A stretch of DNA of 49,686 nucleotides from Microcaldota archaeon (GTDB lineage: Archaea > Micrarchaeota > Micrarchaeia > Micrarchaeales > Micrarchaeaceae). The position numbers and the translations under genes were made by a program. Numbering within the stretch: position 1 is the stretch's first letter; each line of letters starts with the position of its first letter. The DNA lies in contig JAKACK010000006.1 in assembly GCA_021821445.1 (NCBI GenBank), forward strand, positions 1 through 49,686, in the 5' to 3' direction. Shown here piece by piece: positions 15,777 through 25,412 of the stretch. The notes under the pieces are model-generated. The model saw only the letters and a program-made list of their open reading frames with translations. It was not told where the DNA came from and did no database searches.

Positions 15777-17354
15777 TCATCTTGAAAGTCTTAAAAATTT
15801 AAACTTTTCGTAATAATTTATTATAAATTTAAGCATACTATTTACTATAACTACGTTTTCAGATAGTCTATTTAAATTATTTATATCACTTTCATCCAAT
15901 GCATTTAAAATATTTAATGTGATTGGGTATATAAAAATAACTAGTATTATTCCTATTATTATTTGAAGGCTTGAATAATTTATATTTGATGCTAATAAAT
16001 AGGCAATTGCGACTGATATAATAGAAGCTATTATTAATTTTAAAATTTTGTTTATTTCTATTTTTAATTTTACATATTTTTTAAGAGTTGTTATAAATAA
16101 AAGACTACTTATTATAGGGGCTATGAAGAAGAGAAGTACAACTAAACCTAGACCACTAAACTCATATATTGCAAATGGCATAATTATTATCTCTATAATG
16201 GCTATCTTTATGTTGTTTTTCATCATATCTTTTACTTTTTTTATGCTAATAAGCAATGTAGATGCAAATGAGGGTAGAATTCCTATCATTATACCCAAAC
16301 TAATAATCTGTATATATAATGGAGCTAATTGATAGGTGTTACCAAATAAAAGGTATATAAGGGAGTGGGAGAATAATATTATAAATATGGCAATAGGTGT
16401 TGCAAACAACATTGCTAAGAAAACAGAGTAAGAGTAAATCTCACCTAACCGTGATTTAACCTTTTTTGAATTATATATGAGAGTAAATGTTGATATTAAG
16501 GATAGTGATATAGATCCTAAAAGGATATCATATATATAATTTATTTTAAAAGCAATTCCAAAATTACCTAATATAACAGCAGTCGTAAAAACGCCTAATA
16601 GAACTGTAGATAAATTACCTGAAAGTGAATAAAATATGTTTGATATTGCTATGGGTATAGTAAATTTAAATAGTTCTTTTAACCAAGCTATGCTTGGTAA
16701 TACAAAATGATATTTTTTAAGAGATATCAAGAATATTATTGTAATTACAAATGAGGATAAATATCCTGATAATAATCCAATTATTGGACCTAAAACTCCA
16801 AATCCTAATAAAATTAATGCTATACTTACAACACCTTGTACAATAGCTTGTGTAAATATTGATGTTGCTGCTTCCTTTCTTTTCCCTAATCCTATTAGTA
16901 TTGGATAGGATGCACCGAATAACATCGATGTTAATACTGCAAAAGAGATATAATGAAGTACATATTCATATTTTATTGTGTGCAATGTGTAAATTGATAA
17001 AGGCCCACTAAAAATAAATATTAAGGAGGATAGAATTAATCCTATAACTAAAAGTATTAAAAATCCATTAATTAACAGATGGTTAACTTTTTCGGGTTCA
17101 TCTCTGTATTCTGCAGAAAAACGATTGAATGCGCTTCCAATTCCAAAATTACCCATAGCGTCAAATAGTCCAATTATGGCGGTTGCCAATACATATATTC
17201 CATAATTAGTAGAACCTAATAATCTTGCAACAAATATAAAAGTTAATCCCAATATTATTACAGAGGTTATTTTACTTATCATTAAGCTTGACGCTGTACC
17301 AACAGCATTTTTGCCAAAATCTAAAGCAGAAAGGTCTTTATTTTCATTATTCAT
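15777..17354 (-). CDS. Polysaccharide flippase (MOP/Wzx-type membrane protein)
   Basis: 525 aa with about 12-14 hydrophobic segments. The start 'LDFGKNAVGTASSLMISKI' and 'VARLLGSTNYGIYVLATAI' is the hallmark of the polysaccharide_synt / RfbX family of the MOP superfamily. Such proteins flip lipid-linked oligosaccharides across the membrane for glycoprotein or surface-glycan assembly. It diverges from the large GT-C-like gene next door across a 94-nt promoter region, which fits a shared role in surface glycosylation. Substrate is unknown. Confidence 0.88.
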   Translation of the reverse strand: MNNENKDLSALDFGKNAVGTASSLMISKITSVIILGLTFIFVARLLGSTNYGIYVLATAIIGLFDAMGNFGIGSAFNRFSAEYRDEPEKVNHLLINGFLILLVIGLILSSLIFIFSGPLSIYTLHTIKYEYVLHYISFAVLTSMLFGASYPILIGLGKRKEAATSIFTQAIVQGVVSIALILLGFGVLGPIIGLLSGYLSSFVITIIFLISLKKYHFVLPSIAWLKELFKFTIPIAISNIFYSLSGNLSTVLLGVFTTAVILGNFGIAFKINYIYDILLGSISLSLISTFTLIYNSKKVKSRLGEIYSYSVFLAMLFATPIAIFIILFSHSLIYLLFGNTYQLAPLYIQIISLGIMIGILPSFASTLLISIKKVKDMMKNNIKIAIIEIIIMPFAIYEFSGLGLVVLLFFIAPIISSLLFITTLKKYVKLKIEINKILKLIIASIISVAIAYLLASNINYSSLQIIIGIILVIFIYPITLNILNALDESDINNLNRLSENVVIVNSMLKFIINYYEKFKFLRLSR

Positions 17355-17410
17355 ATTATACTGCCAAAATAAACAATTTATACATTATAGATATTATTAA
17401 ATAGATTAGG

Positions 17411-17433
17411 TTATTTATATTATATATATATTT
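17411..17433. promoter_or_regulatory. Divergent promoter region, flippase / GT-C-like gene
   Basis: The 94-nt spacer between two divergent start codons is nearly all A/T, with an alternating TA run (TTATATTATATATATAT) suited to a box A for either direction. On the plus side an AGAGGTAATT ribosome-binding motif follows. The two surface-glycan genes are probably co-regulated from here. Confidence 0.4.
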
Positions 17434-17448
17434 AAGAGGTAATTAATC

Positions 17449-19728
17449 TTGAAGTTTAATTATAAACAGATATCAGATAGGCTAAAATCACCAGCCGCTA
17501 TGGCTACCTTTGTATATTTAATTATAACATTGGTAATTTTTTATCCATTTGTAATTCATTCTACTACCTTAGTTTCAGGTACAGGGGGTGATAGTTATCA
17601 GAATCTTTGGGATTATTGGCATATTGGTTATTCTTTATTGAACTTAAAATCGATATTTTCTACAAAATTTTTATTTTGGCCTGTTGGATCTGATTTAGTA
17701 ACTCAAACTATGTCAATATTTATGGGTCTGATAACCTTACCTTTTCAATCAGTGAATTTAGTTTTTGCATATAATATTGGTCTTATAATAGCATTTACTT
17801 TTACAGGACTTGCTATGTTTATTTTAGCTAAATACTTTGTAAAAAATAATTATGCCGCATTTTTTGCAGGATTGATATATGCATTTAGTGCATTCCATTA
17901 TGCTCAAGGTTTGTCACATATTGATTACATAAATCTGGGTTTTATACCTCTTGCGCTTTACTTTTTATTTAGGATGATAGACAATCCTAATTATAAAGAG
18001 AGCGCATACTTTGGGATAACTCTATTGTTATTAATGCTAACAGAATTTGTGGAGCAGTTTATAATGTTTAGTCTGATAGCTCTGATAATACTAGTTTGGT
18101 ATGCTTTATCAAAAAATTATAATTATAAGATATTAAATAAAAGATTTATTTACTCTTTGATTGCAGGAGTTATCATATTCTTCATAATAGGGTCATTTAT
18201 AATATTACCAATTATAAGTTATATTAATTCAGAATCTAGTTCTAATGCATACAGCTTGGATAATATAGCACATAATGAATTGTGGAGTGATAATTTATTA
18301 GAATTTTTTGTTCCTAGCTACTATAATGGATTAGTAAACTTATCTGGAAAATATTTTCCTTCACTTTATTATTTTGATGAAACTGAACATTCTGCGTATA
18401 TAGGTTACACTGTGATATTTTTAAGTTTGTTCGCTATATACAAATATAGAAGAAAGTTATATCTTTGGACTTTTATAGCTATAATATTTGGATTGCTGTG
18501 CTTGGGTCCTTATATGCAAATAGGTACACATATAACTAATCCATCATTACCTGTACCAGGATTGACAGGAATACCAAGTTTATTCTTGATTTATCATTAT
18601 ATACCTTTGATAAATATTATAAGGGAACCTGACAGATTTTTTATAATTTTTAGTATTGCATTAGCTATATTATCCGCTTATGGAATATCAGCGTTATTAG
18701 AAAAAGATTATTTTAAAAATAGGAATACAAAGTTAATAGGGATTGCATTTATATCAATATTATTTTTAATTGGAAGTACTGGTTTACCTATAACTAATAA
18801 CTATTTAAATATAATCTCAACACCTATCCATAAATATGCTTTTTATTCAGATTTAAGAAATTATACAGGTAATTTCTCTGTTTTAATACTCCCAATATTA
18901 ACTAATTCTTTTAGTAGTGTACCTGCAGAATACCCTGGTTTAGCTACATATGAATCTGCTATAATGCAAAAACCTATAATAGGAGGTTATGTGACAAGGG
19001 AAAACAAAACACAGACTGATTCGGTTGATTCATTGCCATTAGCAGTTATGGCACAGGATCTAGAAGAAACAGGAAATTTTTCATATGTTTCGCCAATTGT
19101 AGAGAATTATACCAATCAAACGCTATTAACCTTATATAATTATAGAACCGAATTTGTAACAGTTAATAAAGCAGCTTACAATTCAACTGATCTATTATTT
19201 ATAGAAAAGTATCTTTATAATTTATTTGGCAGTAAAGAACTTGTCTATAATGGTAATACAACAGTTGCCTTTTATACTTTAGATAAATTAAATACCTCAA
19301 TTTATAGAAGCTATGTGTCATATCCAGTATTAGATAATTGGGAGGATTTCTTTGGAAAAGTAAATGATATTAATACCACATTATGGGATCCTGTTTTAAA
19401 TGGTGAAGTTATAATTTATGCTCCTTATAAAAATATTACAAATACAGAAAATGAGATAGATAGTAAAGTACCTTCGTATATAAACAGCACTATAAGTATA
19501 AATGCAATCTCTAATGTTAAAGGAGATGCCCCATTAAACGTAAGGATACTAAATCAAAATGGAAATATTGTTTATAACGATACATTCAATGTTACAGATA
19601 CAGAAAATATATACACATTAAATGCTTCATTAGTATCAGGACCTTACGGTAATATAATGTTAGTTAGTGAGGGAAAAACTGCTTCTGGAGAGCCTACTGT
19701 TGGTATAGTTAACATGAGTGTAAATTGA
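17449..19728 (+). CDS. Large multi-spanning GT-C-like membrane protein
   Basis: 759 aa. Residues 15 to about 450 contain roughly 11-12 membrane helices. An early extracytoplasmic loop carries an acidic motif ('GTGGDSYQNLWDYWHIG') where GT-C glycosyltransferases place the catalytic aspartate. The last roughly 300 residues are predicted outside and hold many N-x-S/T sequons ('NYTGNFS', 'NTTLWD'). It resembles YfhO/Pmt-like lipid-sugar glycosyltransferases, but I cannot name the family. TTG start, 5 nt after GGTAAT. The flippase is divergent next door. Confidence 0.7.
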   Translation: MKFNYKQISDRLKSPAAMATFVYLIITLVIFYPFVIHSTTLVSGTGGDSYQNLWDYWHIGYSLLNLKSIFSTKFLFWPVGSDLVTQTMSIFMGLITLPFQSVNLVFAYNIGLIIAFTFTGLAMFILAKYFVKNNYAAFFAGLIYAFSAFHYAQGLSHIDYINLGFIPLALYFLFRMIDNPNYKESAYFGITLLLLMLTEFVEQFIMFSLIALIILVWYALSKNYNYKILNKRFIYSLIAGVIIFFIIGSFIILPIISYINSESSSNAYSLDNIAHNELWSDNLLEFFVPSYYNGLVNLSGKYFPSLYYFDETEHSAYIGYTVIFLSLFAIYKYRRKLYLWTFIAIIFGLLCLGPYMQIGTHITNPSLPVPGLTGIPSLFLIYHYIPLINIIREPDRFFIIFSIALAILSAYGISALLEKDYFKNRNTKLIGIAFISILFLIGSTGLPITNNYLNIISTPIHKYAFYSDLRNYTGNFSVLILPILTNSFSSVPAEYPGLATYESAIMQKPIIGGYVTRENKTQTDSVDSLPLAVMAQDLEETGNFSYVSPIVENYTNQTLLTLYNYRTEFVTVNKAAYNSTDLLFIEKYLYNLFGSKELVYNGNTTVAFYTLDKLNTSIYRSYVSYPVLDNWEDFFGKVNDINTTLWDPVLNGEVIIYAPYKNITNTENEIDSKVPSYINSTISINAISNVKGDAPLNVRILNQNGNIVYNDTFNVTDTENIYTLNASLVSGPYGNIMLVSEGKTASGEPTVGIVNMSVN

Positions 19729-19756
19729 TATTTAAAATTTATAAATTTAAGATATT

Positions 19757-20227
19757 TCAAACAATTTTATTTGATGTAATTTTTGATAGCTTGTTTATTT
19801 CTTGTTCATTTAAAGGTTCTATCTTTATATTTCTAATTAATTTTATATTATTAGAAAAGGCTTTTTCTACATCAGTTATATTTGAGAATAATAGAAATGA
19901 TTTTTCGGATTTTACGCCTGATTTTTCTAAAGCTGCAGTTATTGAGTTTTCATTATTAAAGAAAAGTAAAGTCTCAAATGCTATTGATTTTGATTGATTA
20001 GTTTTATTTCTTAAAGATAAACCTGCGTTTAGATATGATATAATTAACTCTGGATAACTGGTTGCATACTTTGGATCAATGATTAATATAAATTCATAAT
20101 CTTTTGAATTCTTTAAATTGATCTTTTCAGATATTTTAATTATTTCAGATAAACTAACTTTAGATTCATATATATTAAATGTGAACTCTTTGTTTGTTAA
20201 AAAGTTTACGAATTCGTATTCTTCCAT
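19757..20227 (-). CDS. cgi121: KEOPS complex subunit Cgi121-like protein
   Basis: 156 aa. The central 'LRNKTNQSKSIAFETLLFF' and 'NSITAALEKSGVKSEKSFLLFSN' resemble the Cgi121/TPRKB core (R/K-rich segment, E-(I/L)LL, I-xx-A-(I/L)-xx-(F/S)G(I/V)). Cgi121 binds Bud32 and the tRNA CCA end in the complex that makes t6A37. The match is by pattern only. No Kae1, Bud32 or Pcc1 gene lies nearby, as is common in archaea. It converges with the GT-C-like gene, 28 nt from its stop. Confidence 0.6.
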   Translation of the reverse strand: MEEYEFVNFLTNKEFTFNIYESKVSLSEIIKISEKINLKNSKDYEFILIIDPKYATSYPELIISYLNAGLSLRNKTNQSKSIAFETLLFFNNENSITAALEKSGVKSEKSFLLFSNITDVEKAFSNNIKLIRNIKIEPLNEQEINKLSKITSNKIV

Positions 20228-20375
20228 TTAGAAACACCAATATCTAATATAAATTATAAATAAGAGCACATTTAAACTTTTGGTAGCTTTGTTATATTGT
20301 TAGTTTAAAATTAGATAGCTATAGCTATATTAAATTTAGTATATTATAAAAAAATGAAAAACCATTTATTTTGAA

Positions 20376-20392
20376 TAGAAGAATTTTGTCAA
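20376..20392. repeat. Right arm (3' side) of the 23S terminal/processing stem
   Basis: TAGAAGAATTTTGTCAA here is the exact reverse complement of 23242-23258, at the other end of the 23S gene. The 17-bp perfect stem brings the rRNA ends together and represents helix H1 plus its extension. Outside it the pairing continues imperfectly. Confidence 0.85.
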
Positions 20393-23254
20393 TTATGCGT
20401 TAGTAATGGAATGTTCACAGGTCGCCGAAGCTCCCTGCTTACGCACCCATCCTATCAAGGTCATCTATTGTGACCGCCCTAATGCTTCGTTTCGGGTCTG
20501 ACTTCGTCCTTAGATGCTTTCAGGACTTATTCATTTGGCGCGTAGCTACCCGGCGATGCAATCACAACCGGTACACCAGTGGCGCCGATCCCCTGTTCCT
20601 CTCGTACTAAGGAGATCTTACCCTCTAGCACTAACACCTTCAGTAGATCTTACCGTACTGTCTCGCGACGTACTGAACGCAGCTCATGTGAGTTTTTGAT
20701 GGGCGTACAGCCCAACCCTTGGCAGCTTGTGTACCACCAGGATAACTCAAGCCCATATCGAGGTATCAAACCGCCGGGTCGATGTGAACTCTCACCGGCG
20801 ACAAATCAGTTACCTCTAGAGTAACTTGTCTGACAGCTTGGAGCCCCATTAAAAGAGCTACCAACGTTCGTTAAGCCCCTGTTTCCAGTCTGCATGCCAC
20901 GCTTTTCGGTATACAGTCAGCCCTGCATTTGCCTTTTAGCTTACCAATGAGTTTCCAACTCATCTAAGCAGAGCATTGGCCACTTTCGTTTCCTTATCGA
21001 AAGCGACCGTCCAGTCTAACTATCCACCTGCAGATGTCCTATTTCTAGTTAGCTGTATGGCAAATTATAAGTGGTGTTACATTGACGCTCCGTTTGAGCC
21101 AGAGCTCAAACATCGACGCTCCCACTTACACTATGTATAACAAGACATGCAACAACTACAGGCTATAGTCAAGCTTCATAGAGTCTTCATTTCCCACTGA
21201 AGGATCGCGGCATGTTCACCGCGTAGTGAGTTCATTGGATCCCAGGTTGGGACAGTGGAACAATCGTTACGCCATTCATGCAAGTCACCTATTAAGTGAC
21301 GAGGTATTACGCTACCTTAAGAGAGTCAGTGTTACTCCCGCTCTTTACTAGCGCTTATTCCCCTTGAAAAGGGTGTTCACGTACTAGTGGTGAGCAGGCG
21401 TCACCCACTGTACTTAGCCTTTCGGCTTTGCGGTGAGTTGTGTTTTAGATAAACAGTCGTTGTTCCCTTGTAAATGATATCTGCGCTTACTAGGCGCAGA
21501 CATGGCTTATTGAAAACTTACGCCACTAACTTGCCGAATTCCCTAACCTGGGTTACATCCAACACGCCTTGGCTTTTTAAGCTAGCAACACTTGTACTAG
21601 TTCTAGGTACGGACTAACAGGATCGTTGCAGATTCCCTTTTCACGGGATCAAGAACTGGGTCCAACGATTCATTTAGCTGCTTCTCCTCATAACGAGACT
21701 CCACAGCCCTTTGCATCTTCTTGCGGACTTATCCTCAACCGTCAGAAATCTGCCTTGTGTTGCCACTCCTACCTGTTAGGGGCTGGAATATTAACCAGCT
21801 TCCCTTTTGTCTAATGGTTATTGGCCTTCGACTTAGGATCGCCTAACTCTCCGCTGACGAGCGTTGCGAAGAAAACCGTGTGCTTACGGCGTATGGGATT
21901 CTCACCCATATATGCTATTACTAACACCAAGATATTCTCTACGATACGATCCATATGTCCTTCCAAACATACTTCTCATCATACCGTACGCCTTCTTACC
22001 TATGCTTTCGCATACTAGGGTCTCGGTACCTAATTTAGCCCCGTATATTTTAGGAGAGGTATGTCTCGACTGGTACGCTATTACTCGTTTTTTAAAGGAT
22101 GGCTGCTTCTGAGCCTACCTCCCAGCTGTCTTAGACATTCCTTTCCTTTGATACACTTAATTAGGATTTGGGGACCTTAACCTTAGTCACTATCTTTGTA
22201 GTCTCACGACGCTAGCTTACCCAGCATCGTCGACTCCCAGGGTCTACGCAGCATATACATTCGGAGTTTGACGAAGCGGTGAGGCCTTTCGACCCCTTTC
22301 CTCTTAATCGGTGGCTCTACCGTATATGCAAACTCGCCTGGAGCTATCCTAAAGATACTTCAGAAGGGACCCGCTATTGCCATGTTCGAATGGTATATCG
22401 CCGCTATACGCACCTCACCTAACAAGACATGCTATGAGAAGTTGCAGGCCTCCACCAGGCGTTAACCTAGCTTCGCCTTGGGCGCGCATAGTTCACAATG
22501 GCTTCGGGTCGTATAAATGTGGCTCTGGCATTTTCATACCATGTACCTCGTATGCAAGCATACTGCGTACTATCGCTTTCGCTTCGCTTTTCAACTCGCC
22601 ACAAATATACACTCCTTGGCTCTTACTTCGAGAAGAATGACAAGACGCTGTTCCGTTACACTTCGCATAGTTCTCTCGGACATAGCTTCTGTGCACTTCA
22701 TTCCTTTCACGCCTTATCTTCGTGTAACCACCTAGTTTCAGATCTATTTCACTCCCGCACGCGCGGGTTCTTTTCAGCTTTCGCTCACGCTACTTGTTCG
22801 CTATCGGTCTACAATCAATATTTAGGGTTAGGGTTTAATGCCCCCATATTCACTCCGACTAATCAACCGGAATTACTCTTTTGTAGCAAGTCCATCATAC
22901 TTAACCTACGAGACTATCACTCTCTATGGTTACGCTTTTCAGTGTATTCGGCTCATACTTTGGATCAACGCTACCCCACATCTCTACTTTTTTACAAAAG
23001 CAGGTTCAGGATGCCCTTTGTGGCTTTTACTCGTGTTACTTACCACATCGCTTTCGCTTTCTCTTCCTGCAGGTACTAAGATATTTCAATTCCCTGCGTT
23101 TACATACCAGTTATTTTACTAACCGGTACTATTCAGCAATCTCTGGTTCAACGTCTGACTTGCGACTATCCAGAGCTTATCGCAGCTTGCCGCGGCCTTC
23201 TTCGAGATTGTAGCCAAGCCATCCTCTAGGTGGCGTATCTTTTGACAAAATTCT
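20381..23254 (-). rRNA. 23S ribosomal RNA, unlinked from 16S, divergent peptidyl-transferase loops
   Basis: Full-length large-subunit rRNA of about 2.87 kb; ends are approximate. The 5' end (GAGGATGGCTTGGC), GTPase centre (AGAAGCAGCCATCCTTTAAA), H69/H71 region (TTAAGGTAGCGTAAT), sarcin-ricin loop (AGTACGAGAGGAAC) and 3' end are recognisable and in order. No 16S, 5S or tRNA is adjacent, so the rRNA genes are dispersed. No homing-endonuclease ORF or large insertion is evident. Several normally invariant loops differ from the consensus as I recall it (see findings). Short ORFs here in the track are artefacts. Confidence 0.96.
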
Positions 23255-23258
23255 TCTA
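23242..23258. repeat. Left arm (5' side) of the 23S terminal/processing stem
   Basis: TTGACAAAATTCTTCTA pairs perfectly with 20376-20392. In archaeal pre-rRNA the stem joining the 23S ends is usually cut at a bulge-helix-bulge by the tRNA splicing endonuclease. Here I see single mismatches outside the 17 bp but no clear pair of three-nt bulges. Confidence 0.85.
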
Positions 23259-23502
23259 CTCTAATCGATTGTGAAAAACACAATTTCATTAAATGGTAAT
23301 TAAGAATAGACTTGTTTATTTTCTAAAATAGATAATCTTAGAATTAAAGGTCTATCTTAATTCATTTAAATATTATATCAAAAAAGTTTAAATACCTTCT
23401 TATTTTTTTGATGTATAAAATTGTTTTTTAAATATATCACATTTCTATCGAAAATTTTTAAAATTAGTTTTTAATTAAGGATTTGTGAAATTTTAGAAAA
23501 TG

Positions 23503-23515
23503 AATAAATAGGTTG
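23503..23515 (+). promoter_or_regulatory. Candidate promoter element AATAAATAGGTTG (HPP gene)
   Basis: This 13-mer ends 16 nt before the GTG start of the HPP gene and recurs exactly upstream of the orphan gene at 28067. Neither gene has a good GGTGAT site. The spacing (element start about 29-31 nt before the start codon) fits a box A driving a leaderless mRNA. Confidence 0.4.
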
Positions 23516-23531
23516 CATACAATAAATAATT

Positions 23532-24152
23532 GTGTCTAAAAAAATAATAAATAAAAAATCAGATGAAAATTATTCTCATATACATAGAGCTAGGTTTAGA
23601 AGATATTTTTTTAGAAATGTTATTTTGCCTGCAATATTAATAGGGGTAACTGTAACTATTATATTTTTAACTTTGCGGTATTTTGATTTTGATTTGCTTT
23701 ATGGATTAGGTTCTACCTATGTTATATTCACGTCGTTTGCATCTTCTGCATTTATTTTATTCATGCTTCCAAAATCAAAAGCAGCTCAAACAGACAAATT
23801 TCTTAAATCCTACTTTATAGCTGCGATATTTGGATTTATAGGTTCTTTGTTGCTGCTTTTCTCTAATATATATATAGCAATATTGATAATTTTACCATTA
23901 ACAAGTTTAGCCCTTGTTATATTCAAAGCTGAACACCCACCTGCAGTAGGTATTGCTTTTGCATTTATCGTTTTTCATATACATGTAAAAGGATTAATTT
24001 TGATAATCCTTATAGCTATTTTAATGGTTTTAATTAGGTATACATTAGATGATTTTGTATATGTAGTTAGGGATTTAGATAGAGATATAACAAAAGACCT
24101 GCGTAGTTTAAGACATAGAAGAATTAATAAAAGAGTTAGATATAATGATTAG
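23532..24152 (+). CDS. HPP-family integral membrane protein
   Basis: 206 aa with four to five hydrophobic helices. The family signature 'AEHPPAVG' is present, and 'FASSAFILFMLPKSKAAQ' corresponds to the HPP-family S(F)GASAVLLF...P.SPLAQ region. HPP proteins are four-helix membrane proteins; some plant/cyanobacterial members transport nitrite. A basic C-terminal tail of about 35 residues lies in the cytoplasm. GTG start without a clear SD. Its last 8 bp overlap truD, so the two are co-translated. Confidence 0.75.
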   Translation: MSKKIINKKSDENYSHIHRARFRRYFFRNVILPAILIGVTVTIIFLTLRYFDFDLLYGLGSTYVIFTSFASSAFILFMLPKSKAAQTDKFLKSYFIAAIFGFIGSLLLLFSNIYIAILIILPLTSLALVIFKAEHPPAVGIAFAFIVFHIHVKGLILIILIAILMVLIRYTLDDFVYVVRDLDRDITKDLRSLRHRRINKRVRYND

Positions 24153-25404
24153 CATAAATAATGATAAAGGAACTGGAAGGATTAAGGTAGAGCCAGAGGA
24201 TTTTATAGTTGAAGAAATTGAAAAAAATGGGATTGTTTTAGAAAAAGACCACATTTATGAAAATTTAGATAATGAGGAAAACAACAATATTGAAGTAAAA
24301 AAAGATTTTACTATTTTTGTACTTCAGAAAGAAAATTGGAATACAACACAGGCTCTTATTAAAATTGCTAAACTTTTTAGGAGAGGTAAAAAATCTGTTG
24401 GATTTGCAGGTACAAAAGATAGAAGAGCTATCTCTACACAATTATGTAGTATATATAAAGTAGATCCTTCTGAACTTTTGAAATTGCATATAAAAGATAT
24501 AAAAATAAATGGGGCGTGGTTATCCAATAAACAAGTAAGAATGGGCGACCTTTTAGGAAATAGATTTATAGTTAAAATTAAGGATTTAGATTCTTATGAA
24601 AAAATAGAGAAAACAAATAAATTGCTAAATGGGAGATTTCCAAATTATTATGGGGATCAGAGATTTGGTATGCATGGGGATAATGTTGAGATTGGACTTG
24701 ATATGCTGCACAATAATTTTGAAGACGCAGCAATAAAATTTTTAACAGATACAAAAAACGAAAAAAATGATGATGCTATAGCAGCTAGAGAAAGATTATT
24801 GAATGAATTAGACTTTAAGACCGCAATTGATTATTTTCCAAAATATCTTAAATATGAAAGAATGGTTATAGATTACTTATCAAAATATCCAGATAATTAT
24901 GCGAATGCGCTTAGAAAATTACCACGGTCTTTAGTTTTAATGTTTGTGCACTCTGTAGATTCATATATATACAACAAAGAATTAGAGGAAAGGATAAAAA
25001 ATAATTTAATTGAACCTACAGATGAAGATCTTGTCTGTAATTCTGATAAGTTTGGATTTCCAGATTTATCTAATATTTCAAATTATAATGATAGGTATAG
25101 CAGTGGTAATGATATAAATAATCAGTTTGTGGTTGGTAATATAGTTGGTTACAATACTAAAGATTTAACATCTTTTGAAAAAAAGATACTTTTAGATTTG
25201 GAATTGACAACAGATGATTTTAAAATGAGTAATATGCCGGAACTTTCTTGTAATGGAAATTATAGAGTTTTTTTTGCTCCATACAATAACTTTTACAGTG
25301 AATTTAATAGTGAAGAGAATTCAGCAATATTAAAATTTTCCCTTTTTACAGGATCTTACGCAACTGTATTGTTAAATGAATTTTTGGATTATGAGGAAGT
25401 GTGA
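24145..25404 (+). CDS. truD: tRNA pseudouridine synthase TruD
   Basis: 419-aa TruD/Pus7-family enzyme, which isomerises U13 in tRNA (and in eukaryotes other sites). The catalytic motif 'GFAGTKDRRA' holds Asp92. Other landmarks are 'NYYGDQRFGMHGDN' and the substrate-loop domain in the middle third. Length is typical of archaeal TruD. ATG lies within the HPP gene's 3' end. It is followed after 8 nt by the convergent tRNA-Ser. Confidence 0.95.
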   Translation: MISINNDKGTGRIKVEPEDFIVEEIEKNGIVLEKDHIYENLDNEENNNIEVKKDFTIFVLQKENWNTTQALIKIAKLFRRGKKSVGFAGTKDRRAISTQLCSIYKVDPSELLKLHIKDIKINGAWLSNKQVRMGDLLGNRFIVKIKDLDSYEKIEKTNKLLNGRFPNYYGDQRFGMHGDNVEIGLDMLHNNFEDAAIKFLTDTKNEKNDDAIAARERLLNELDFKTAIDYFPKYLKYERMVIDYLSKYPDNYANALRKLPRSLVLMFVHSVDSYIYNKELEERIKNNLIEPTDEDLVCNSDKFGFPDLSNISNYNDRYSSGNDINNQFVVGNIVGYNTKDLTSFEKKILLDLELTTDDFKMSNMPELSCNGNYRVFFAPYNNFYSEFNSEENSAILKFSLFTGSYATVLLNEFLDYEEV

Positions 25405-25412
25405 ATTAAAAA

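Noticed and set aside
20514-23213. Many ORFs of 60-190 aa on the plus strand across 20.5-23.2 kb
   Set aside because: They lie antisense within the 23S rRNA gene; their peptides show no family features and are typical spurious frames of rRNA.
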